A DNA stretch of 64,000 nucleotides from positions 62,414,054 through 62,478,053 of the forward strand of contig NC_092047.1 in assembly GCF_003086295.3 (NCBI RefSeq). The letters run 5' to 3'. The notes under the pieces were generated by a model that was not told the DNA's origin, made no database searches, and was given only the letters and a program-made list of their open reading frames with translations. Positions 55,954 through 64,000 of this stretch are shown piece after piece (positions within the stretch are counted from its first letter, which is position 1; the number at the start of each line of letters is the position of its first letter). The DNA is from Arachis hypogaea. Its lineage: Eukaryota > Streptophyta > Magnoliopsida > Fabales > Fabaceae. A program made the translations under genes and the position numbers.

Positions 55954-57366
55954 TGGTGCGGTATTTACAACCACACTTACTTACCGGCAAGTGCACCGGG
56001 TCGTACCAAGTAATACCTTACGTGAGTAAGGGTCGATCCCACGAGGATTAATGGATTAAACAACAATAGCGTTTGATAGGATTAGTTAGACAAACAGAAA
56101 ATAGTGTTGGAAGTTCAAAAGCATTGAAAAGTAAATTCAAGAATTTCAGAAAACAAGCAGCAAATGAGTTGTGAAATATATATGGGAAAACAGTTAAGGC
56201 TTCAGAGTTATCTATTTTCTGGATTGACTCTTCTTATTATTTTATTTTAATCATGTAAGATCTAATTTATGGCAACTATATGTGACTAGACCCTAATTCC
56301 TTAGACCTTTCTAGTCTCCTCTAAAATTCATCAACAGCCAATTCCTTGGTCAATTAATTCCAATTAGGGGGTGAAGTTCAATTCTAGTTATATGCCACAA
56401 AAATCCTAATTACCCAAACATAAAAGGATTATATGTCACGTATCCTATTAAATCCAGATAAATTAGAAATTTAGGAGAATATGTTTTCAAGCTGGTGTTC
56501 AAGTAAAGAGCTTTTCCAAGTTATACAAGAACGCATTTAGAAAGAGGGTCATACTTCCGTTCCACCCAAATTCATAAAATAAAGAACGAAAATAATTCTT
56601 AAATATAAATCAAGACATGAATAAAAATAGAAAAACAATAAAATCAATCCATACAATAGATAGAGCTCCTAACCTTAACAATGGAGGATTAGTTGCTCAT
56701 AATTGAGAGGGAAAATAAAGATTCAGGTAAAATGTACTCCGTTCTAATCTGATGGATTTGAATCCCTTTTTATAACTAATCCTAATAAATTTAAAAATAT
56801 AATTTTTAAAATTAAAATAATATCTTTTCCTAGAATTCAAATTTGAATTTAAATTCGAATTAATTTAAATAATCAAGTCTTCAATGGATGGATGGGGACC
56901 ACTTGTTTTGTCCATTCTGCAGCTTCTAATCTGTATTTTCTAGACTGAAAACTGAGTTAAAACAGCCCAGAAATTGCTCTAGCGTTTTCTGTTAATTCTG
57001 CAGATCGCTCATGTGACGCGTCCGCGTCGTCCACGCGTTCGCGTCATTTGTGCAGATTCCAGTCCACGCGTTCGCGTCAAGCACGCGTTCGCGTCAAGCA
57101 TGCGATCGCGTCATTGCGATTTCCTCCATTCTGCGTGGTCGCGTGAGCCATGCATCTGCGTCGGTATTCGCTGGTCATCTCCTTGGTTTCTTCTCTTTCT
57201 CTGCAAAAACTTCATCAAATTCATCCGAATGCTACCTAAAATGAATAAAATTGCACAAAACTCAAAATAGCATCCATAGTGGCTAAAATATAATTAATTC
57301 TTAATTAAACTCAACAAGTTAGATGCAAATTCACTAGGAAAAGATAGGAAAGATGTTCACGCATCA
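55954..57366 (-). mobile_element. Solo LTR, TGATGCGTGAACATC family
   Basis: A 1413-bp sequence with TGGTGCGG...CACGCATCA ends and a perfect target duplication CAGTG (55949-55953 and 57367-57371), inserted in the ALNA-repeat part of E2 gag. 57014-57160 is a CpG-rich tract with repeated ACGCGTTCGCGTCA words. It is related to the fragment at 20577-21907. It has no gene. Confidence 0.92.
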
Positions 57367-57439
57367 CAGTGCTCCCTGGTTGGCGTTTAACGCAAGCTCT
57401 GCTGCCAGGATGGGAGTTGAACGCTCAATGACGGCTTCC

Positions 57440-60111
57440 TCTCCCCACACTTAAATATTAGCATGTCCTCATGCTAAGCTCAAGAAAAACCATAAGAGTG
57501 AAGAGGAATGGTAGGACTTATTAAATGCAACCTATCTATTTGAATGCAACTACGTGCAAAAAAATTATTCTACCTACTTGGTTAAAAGTAAATCAAATTC
57601 TTTCAAGAACAAATATGAACTGGATTCTACTAATTCAAATCATGAAATGAAGTACAAATAGACTTGCAAAAGAAGAAAGCTCGTGAAAGCCGGGAACAAA
57701 GAATCGAGCATCGAACCCTCACTGGAAGTGTATACACTCTAATCGCTCAAGTGTTTAAGGTTCGATTCTGTCAATTCTCTACTAATCTTGCTTTCTAAGA
57801 CTTTCTCTTCTTCTACCAATCAACAAAAATTTATTGAAAAAATACACATATCAAGAGATCTTTTCAAGTGTTGTAATGGGGTTAGGGTCAAGGTAGGATT
57901 GTATTTGGTTAAGTGGACTAAAATCTGATCCTTGATTAACCTAAACTTCTCACCTAACTTAAGACAATCCATGTAATCACAATACAAAATCTAACTACCC
58001 ATTAACTATATTTACCACATATTCATGCATTCAATTTTGAGTACAATACATATGCATTGCTATCACCATTTACTTTGGGGCATTTTGTCCCTTTTTTATT
58101 TATTTGCTCATTTCTTTCCTTTTTTCTCTTTTTTTTTTCATTATTCATATTTTTTTTCTTTTTTTTCATTTTGTTTTCAGTGAATTAATGCATATGATTA
58201 ATGTGCTAGATGCATGAACAAGTGCTCAAACTGTTTTCATATTTTCACATTAAAAAAAATACCCAATCTCCTAAACATGTATTCCCCAATTCAATTTTCC
58301 CACACTTAATTCATGTGCACCTCACTAGTCTAAGCTAATCAAGGATTCAAATTAGGGATATTTATTGTTTTGCGCTTAGAGTTAATGATGTGCTAAAATA
58401 AAGAATAAATGGGGTAAAATAGGCTCAACATGGGGTTGCAAAGGATAATGATAGGGTAAGGCTATATAGTTATGTGAGCTAAGTGAAACAAGGCCTCAAT
58501 CATATAAGTGTATGCATACATCAAACAATGGAAATATAGAATCAAGCAAGATAAAGATCACAATTTTAGAGAGAACAACACACACCAAAACAGAATATTG
58601 GTTGATAAAATGCAACCAATCAAATAGGCTCAAAATCTCACTGGTTTTTTGTGTTCGAGCTCTAAAACCATGTTCCAAATTAATTATCTTCAAGCAAGTT
58701 GAACAAAAGTTTTAATTTAAATTAGTGAAATGCTCTAAAGAGTTTTTTGAAAAAGAATTCATCACTTCAACCAAGTAGTGGTAAAGTATGCACGAAATCT
58801 AACAAACATGTAATCAAACATGGAAATGCAACCACTAACTACAAAGAAGAATAAAAATTGGTGTTGAAAAGAAAGTAACTAACCCACGGAAGTTGGTATC
58901 GACTTTTCCACACTTAAAGATTGCACCGTCCTCGATGCATGCTAAGATGTGCAAGTGGACGGGTGGCTACAACTGATGCTTTTCTCCAAAGATTGTGCAG
59001 ATGGACTTATCTGTTGCCCCATTGAAAAGCTTTTCCTTTCCCTTCTTGGTGGCCATCCTTAAAGAAGAGAAAAAGGAGGAAAAGTGTCCCACAAACAAAA
59101 ATATGCAAACAAATAATCTAGGTTGGGCTAACACCAAATAATAATAAAATTTTTAACTACATGGTAGCTACAACATGCAAACGAGAAAGCAATATAGGTG
59201 AATGGCATATCAATAGTGCAAGAATTGTAGCAATGAGGGAGAGAGAGTGGGTCATGAAAGACAATATAAGTTCATAGCAATGCAAAAGGAATACAAGTGT
59301 CATAGAAGATTAGCATTAACTTAAATAATATCACCTAATCAGAATAAAATAAGTCACGAAGCACCAGAATAATGCAAGAGATATTCAACATTTTGAGCAA
59401 GAAAATTTAACACCAAAGAAAAAGTATCAAATTTAGAAAAGAAAATAAAAATATGTACAAAATTAAAATGCAATGAGTGAAAGTATGCAAATGCAATAAG
59501 GAAAATAGAATGAAAGAGAATAAAAATGAGAGGTTAAAGAAATGAAGAAGAAGAAAGTAAGGAAGAAAGAAGAAAGAAGTAAAATGGCCCACGCGTACGC
59601 GTGGCTTGCAAAATAACGAGGTGACGCGTACGCATCGGTCACGCGTACGCGTAGGTGTCTCACACAATGACAGTGCAACTCTCTGTTCTAGTATCCAAAT
59701 TATGCCGATTTTCATCCACGCATACGCGTCGTGGACGCTTACGCGTGGGTTGACAAAAATGCAGGGGACGCATACGCATGAGTCACGCGTACGCGTGGTG
59801 TGGCTTGTGCGCCAGGCACCCCACCAGCGCAGCTCTGGCGCAACTCTCTGTTTAGCCAAGCCTGCCGCACCATTCCAGCACGGTTTTGGCACGAACCACA
59901 ATTGGGCATCGACGCGTATTCGCCAGTCACGCGCACACGTGACGGCCCTCTTTTTTTTTTTAAAGCTGATTGAAAATCTAACAAGCTACCAAAATAAATC
60001 CAAACATTATTAAATAAGCTAAATCACAAATTAAACTAAATAAACTTCATTAAAAATGAAAATTTAACTTATTACCAATAGAAATAAAAGGAAAATTAGA
60101 AGGAATTTACC
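57440..60111 (-). other. Element H, non-coding 3' region
   Basis: No coding sequence. It opens with CCCCACACTTAAATATTAGC and ATGTCCTCATGCTAAGC, then AT-rich DNA, and later a cluster of CGCGTACGCG palindromes at 59589-59945. A second CCACACTTAAAGATTGCACC with CGTCCTCGATGC at 58907-58935 repeats the opening theme. Confidence 0.55.
59589..59945. repeat. CGCGTACGCG palindrome cluster in element H
   Basis: Includes the 16-bp perfect palindrome CCACGCGTACGCGTGG (59589-59604), the 14-bp CACGCGTACGCGTG near 59783, and eight or so variants such as GACGCGTACGCATCG and GACGCATACGCATGAG. It is very CpG-rich. Between them lies a 100-bp non-palindromic GC-rich stretch (59800-59900). Confidence 0.85.
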
Positions 60112-60150
60112 ATGGTGGGGTGTCTCCCACCTAGCACTTTTAGTTAAAGT
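60112..60150 (-). promoter_or_regulatory. Conserved post-ORF hairpin motif, H copy
   Basis: On the element strand: AAAAGTGCTA, then GGTGGG-AGACAC-CCCACC (arms 60114-60119 and 60126-60131). Compared with element A, stem pair 2 is G-C instead of T-A, a paired change that keeps the stem. Confidence 0.55.
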
Positions 60151-60263
60151 TCTTAAGTTGGATATTTGGTAAGCTCCTTGTCATGGTGGCTTGTGCTTGA
60201 ACTCATCTTGAAACTTCCACCAACGCTTGGACTTCCAATAATCTCCGACATTTCCAAGTGAAT

Positions 60264-62021
60264 TCACCAAGCCTTAGTGAAGTTCTTCACAAGCTTCGAG
60301 CTCCCAAAGTTGATCCTCTTGTAAGCCGGGATCCCAGATCTTATTCCTACACCCGTCTTTAAGTGGATCATCATTGTTCCAACCGGGTGGCAAGCAATTC
60401 GAATTCTCAATGAAGTACCAAACTCTTCTCTTAGATTCAACCAATTGATCACTATTCCAACCCTTGCATCTAGCTCTTGAAATATCAACCTTGATGAGCC
60501 TTGATTTGCAACTCCAACCACTAAACATCCTTCTCTTATGCTTAATTCCACAAAGCTTCCTAAGTTGGCCATCCATTTCAAGGATACTATACTTAAGTGG
60601 GACAATAAAACTAATAGAGATAAGTTTTACCACTCAAATGAAGGAGTTGATGGCAACCTAGGTAGAGAAGTTTCCAACGATCTTGACAAAGCATGTTCAA
60701 CTCCCATCCATCCTTTTCGAATGTCTTCCACCTTAATGTTGCTTTCAATTGCATCGGGGGAAGGTTCTTCAAACTCAAGGGGTTCACTTGCGGATGTAGA
60801 TTCATCACTAGGAGGACTTGATTCATGATCATCATCACCAAGGGAACTTGCCTCTTGATCTATTCCATCCAATTCTTCATATGGAATATGTCTTGAAAGT
60901 TGTGCATCTTCTTCTTTAACCTCTTTTTCAAGTTCAATAGGGGATGATTCAATTGTAGTATGAAATTCATCAATTATTGAATCCATCTCTTGATCAATCT
61001 CCTCAAAGCCTTCAACCATGATATGCTCTGGAGGTTGTACACCCTCCTCAACATCAAATTCAAACTTCTTGGAAGGAGGCTCTATGACTTGAGGTTCCCA
61101 TGGACTCTCAACATTTCCTAAGTCTTCAACCACTTCTTCCTCTTCGATAATTACGGCTTCCTCCAATTATTCTAGTACAAAATCACGTTCCTCATTTTCC
61201 ACCGGAGTTTCCAAAGTCTACTTCATGCTACGCTCCTCACTTGATTCTCCACATGTAGCCACGGGAGTTCCTTGAGTGTCCAAACATTGGGAGGCTAATC
61301 GATTTACTATCTTGGTCAAGGCATCTGTGAAGTCTAGTACCTCCCTTTTCATCTCTTCTTGCCCATGAAGAACAACACCAAGGGTGTCATCCATTGGGGA
61401 TTGGAGTGGATATGAGGGTTGAGTATTGGAGGTAAGGGGTGAATCCATGTGGGATATAAGAGCTTGGATTGAATTTTGAAGGTCTCTTTGTATTTAAAGA
61501 AGAACACCAATAGTGTCTTCCATTGGAGATTGGGGTGGATAGGAGGGTTCATTGGTTGGGAAAAATGGCTCATAATACGAAGGTGGTTCTTCTTGATAAG
61601 GATATGGAGATGGTAAATATTGAGGTGGTGGTTCTTGGGAGTAATTATGTTGGAAGGAGGTTGGTTCTAAGTATGGCTCGTAAGGCTCATAAGGCTCTTG
61701 GTATGGTGGGTAAGGATTAGGGTCATATGGAGATGTTTGGTAACATGAGGCTTGTGAGTACGGTGGTTCAAAACTATGTTGAGGAGGGGGTTCATAGGTA
61801 TATTATGGTGGGTGTTGATTGTCACGAAGAGGTCCACCATAACCATTGTCTTGGTATGCATCATAGAATGGTTGTTGCTCATAGCACATTGGAGGGGGTT
61901 GTTGCCAAGAGGGTTGATCAAATCCTTGTAGCTCCTCCCATCTTTGATTGTCCCAACCTTGATGCATGTTCTCATTGCAATCTCCACTTCCTACAACACA
62001 ATTTGAACCAAACACAGCCAA
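60264..62021 (-). pseudogene. Gag-position ORF of element H, degenerate
   Basis: Minus strand, from 62021: CNENMHQGWDNQRWEELQG and QPSWQQPPPMCYEQQPFYDA, then a Tyr/Pro-rich stretch with several stops, FTDALTKIVNRLASQCL (61360-61310), a long acidic part (61166-60700, EEEEVVEDLG, LEKEVKEEDAQL), and after a frameshift near 60630 SFIVPLKYSILEMDGQLRKL with KVDISRARCKGWNSDQLVESKRRVW-type sequence, to 60274. It has no zinc knuckle and no protease. The organisation resembles the first ORF of element A plus a basic C-terminal domain. Duplicated 61370-61440 and 61500-61570 blocks are visible. Confidence 0.7.
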
Positions 62022-62039
62022 AGGGGTGAGAATTCATAG

Positions 62040-63514
62040 TAGCAAATAAAAATAAGCAATAAAGTATATTTTTGCACGAAAATGTTTATTATTGGTTATG
62101 ATAAAGTATATTTTTGGGTTTTTGAAATAAGGAACAAGAAAATATAGATTGCGAGAAAAATAAACTAATAATTAAGAAAGCTCTTAGCAAGGATTGAGAT
62201 TTAGAAGTCCTATCCTTATTATCATCAAATGTGATGGTAAATGTGAATTGCCTTCACTTAGTTAACCTCTAACCAATGGAGGAAGGTTAAGTGCACACAA
62301 TAAACTTGAGTTCACAAGTCTTATTAGTCAACTCATAGTGAGAGACTAGCTTTAGTAAAATTCAAGCTAACCGACAATCTCAATCACCAATCAACAAAAG
62401 ACTTTTGATAACTCAAGAGTCTCTAAATAATCAATCCAAGTTAAGAATACAAAATTCTAATTTAAAATCCTCCCAAGCATTTCATCAAACACTTGGAAGG
62501 CACAAAGTAAAAACATAGAAAAGTAATGAGAGAATGTAAAATCTAGGACCAATAATTGCAAGGAATCAATAATAACAATTAAAGAGAGAAGCAATAAATA
62601 TGAAATACCTCAAATTGCATTAAAAAAAATTGAATCTAACATGGAGAATTCATAAACTAAATTGGGAAAATAGAGAAATCAACAAGAGAAATAGATGAAC
62701 TAAAGTACTAGAATAAATAAAAGTAGAAGAAAAACTAAACTAGAGTAAAGTAGAAATCTGAAATTGGGAAGAATAAAACTAAAGCTAAGAAAAACCCTAA
62801 AACCTAGAGAGAGGAGAGAGCCTCTCTCTCTAGAAAACTACATCTAAACCTAAAATTATGAAAAGTGAAAGTTGAATCCTCTTCCAGCCTCACTCTGCAG
62901 CCTTTAATCAATATTTTTGGGCTTGAAACTGAGCCAAAAATAGCCCAGAAATCACCCCCATCATTTTCTGCTATCTGCAGCATGTGATGCTCGTCACGCG
63001 TACGTGTTAGCCACGCGTACGCGTTGCTGAAGAATTCCTGGTCACGCGTATGCGTCGTCCACATGTATGCATCGCATGAATGCAAAGCAACTATGGCAAA
63101 TTACATATCATTTTGAAGCCCTGGATGTTAGCTTTCCAACACAACTAAAACCGCCTCATTCGGACCTCTGTAGCTCAAGTTATGATCGATTTAGTACGAA
63201 GAGGTCAGAATTGACAGCTTAGCAATTCCTTCAATTTCTTGTATTCCTTCCACTTTTGCATGCTTCCTTTCTATTATCTAAGCCATTCCTGCCCTATAAA
63301 CCCTGAAAATACTCAGCAAACATATCACGGCATCGAATGGTAATAAGAGAGGATTAAAATTAGCAAATTTAAGGCCAAAGAAGCATGTTTTCAATCATAG
63401 CACAAAATCAGGAAGGAAAATGTAAAACATGCGATTTCTATGAATAAGTGTGGGAATAATGGATAAAATCTACTAAATTCAGTACAAAATAAACCGTAAA
63501 ATAATGGTTTATCA
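62040..63514 (-). repeat. 5' LTR of element H (family B), truncated at its inner end
   Basis: It aligns with the solo LTR at 44910-46714: GCTCTTAGCAAGGATTGAG, AGAGACTAGCTTTAGT, AGAGAGCCTCTCTCTCTAG, the CGCGTACGCG palindromes (62995-63060) and the shared module (63090-63190). The LTR end and primer-binding site that should precede the ORF are missing at about 62030-62100. Confidence 0.75.
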
Positions 63515-64000
63515 CTTCCTCACTGGCGTTCAGCGCCAGGCTCTCAGCCATTGTGGGTGTTAAACGCCCAGTGAGATCTTCCTCACTGGTGTTCAATGCC
63601 TTCCTAATTTCTCCAGATTCAGCGTTAGCCTTAGAGGTGATGGCCTTGCACTCTTCTCTTGGGTTCACTTCAATGTTACTAGGAAGAGTGTTAGGAGGAG
63701 TCTCAGGGATCCTCTTGCTCAGTTGACCAACTTATACCTCCAAATTTCTAATGGATGACCTTGTTTCATTTGTGAAACTATAAGTGGTCTTAGAGAGGTT
63801 GGAGACCGGAGTGACTAAGTCAGAAAGGCTCTGCTTAGGGATCTCCATATTCCTTTGAAAAAATGGGAATGGTGGTCAGTTGTTGAACCTATTCTGGTTC
63901 CTTCCACCTTGATTATTGTCGAAGCCATGCTGAAGCTTCTGTTGATCCTTCCATGAAAGGTTAGGATGATTCTTCCATGAAGGATGGTAGGTGTTTCTAT
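63515..64000 (-). pseudogene. E2 gag tail, continuation
   Basis: It carries further ALNA-coding palindromes (GGCGTTCAGCGCC at 63534, GTTAAACGCCCAG at 63560), a KANAESGEI stretch and short frames such as GFDNNQGGRNQNRFNN and WKNHPNLSW, the conserved gag C-terminal part of Athila elements. It runs off the window. Confidence 0.65.

Larger units (their letters stand above)
52491..57434 (-). mobile_element. Element E2 (Athila-like, non-autonomous), main part
   Basis: A relative of E1 on the same strand; it resumes at 63515 after element H and runs off the window. From right to left it has a gag tail with ALNA repeats, protease plus conserved tail, the hairpin motif, a non-coding stretch and an ORF resembling a plant-transposon protein. 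Its 3' LTR is missing; the left end is fused to the truncated LTR at 52490. It contains the solo LTR at 55954-57366. Confidence 0.8.
57440..63514 (-). mobile_element. Non-autonomous LTR element H with one LTR
   Basis: The right end is a family B LTR whose element-strand start is TGATAAACCATTATTTTACG at 63514. To its left lies a Pro/Gln/Tyr-rich and acidic ORF, then the hairpin motif and a long non-coding tail. The left end is AGTGTGGGGAGA on the element strand, polypurine-like, with no 3' LTR beyond it. CTTCC flanks both ends (57435-57439 and 63515-63519), but CTTCCTC words are common in the E2 gag repeats, so this may be chance. Confidence 0.72.

Noticed and set aside
57013..57270. Plus-strand ORF of 85 residues with RVRV and FASS repeats
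   Set aside because: It is made by the ACGCGTTCGCGTCA words of a solo LTR.
59407..60013. Overlapping frames with RVRVT and YAWM repeats on both strands
   Set aside because: They are translations of CGCGTACGCG palindromes in the non-coding tail of element H.

Overview
The window reads as a plant nuclear chromosome segment, most likely from a legume and plausibly a peanut relative (Arachis). That guess is an inference from AT-rich DNA, a group-I CDPK gene with a seven-exon plan, and nested Ty3/gypsy (Athila- and Tat-like) elements rich in CGTACG and GGCGTTNAACGCC palindromes. Species was not tested. There are no operons, CRISPR arrays, rRNA or tRNA genes that I can support. Roughly 85% of the window is transposable elements, and one cellular gene is present.

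Layout. 1-15239: an old LTR (family C, + strand) split by a complete, recent, non-autonomous Athila-like element A (923-12201, minus strand, 5-bp target duplication CCCGG) and by a solo LTR (12407-14094, duplication GGGAC). 15240-17496: two truncated LTRs tail to tail. 17497-22591: a decayed Ty3/gypsy (Tat-like) element F, minus strand, with gag, a RNase H end and integrase remnants, its own 5' LTR and primer-binding site; a truncated CACTA end and a foreign LTR fragment sit inside it. 22592-30800: the cellular gene, a calcium-dependent protein kinase of the Arabidopsis CPK1/CPK2 type (coding exons 23490-30528, + strand). Its fourth intron carries a complete 1.5-kb gag-only LTR element in sense orientation, and its fifth exon lacks one base, which puts a stop before all four EF hands. 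30529-32362: AT-rich intergenic DNA.

32363-42961: LTR fragments of families B, C and D, a non-autonomous hAT-like element (34708-35976, duplication CACTTCGT) and an LTR element C' with no recognisable coding sequence (37205-42961). One C' LTR carries a 283-bp GC-rich insertion. 42962-64000: two related Athila-like elements, E1 and E2, joined at a truncated shared LTR, both on the minus strand and both without reverse transcriptase or integrase. They are interrupted by two solo LTRs (44910-46714 and 55954-57366), a MITE-like element (47937-48320) and a further non-autonomous element H (57440-63514).

Common theme. A, E1, E2 and H have no visible pol core, yet they share parts: a protease fused to one conserved C-terminal block (A, E1, E2), a short hairpin motif just after the last ORF (all four, with one compensatory base-pair change), and a 12-nt string repeated internally and at the LTR edge (A, E1, E2). 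Unrelated LTR families also share a roughly 90-bp module next to family-specific palindromes. These shared non-coding parts are the best candidates here for an undescribed cis-acting system used by elements that depend on enzymes made elsewhere.
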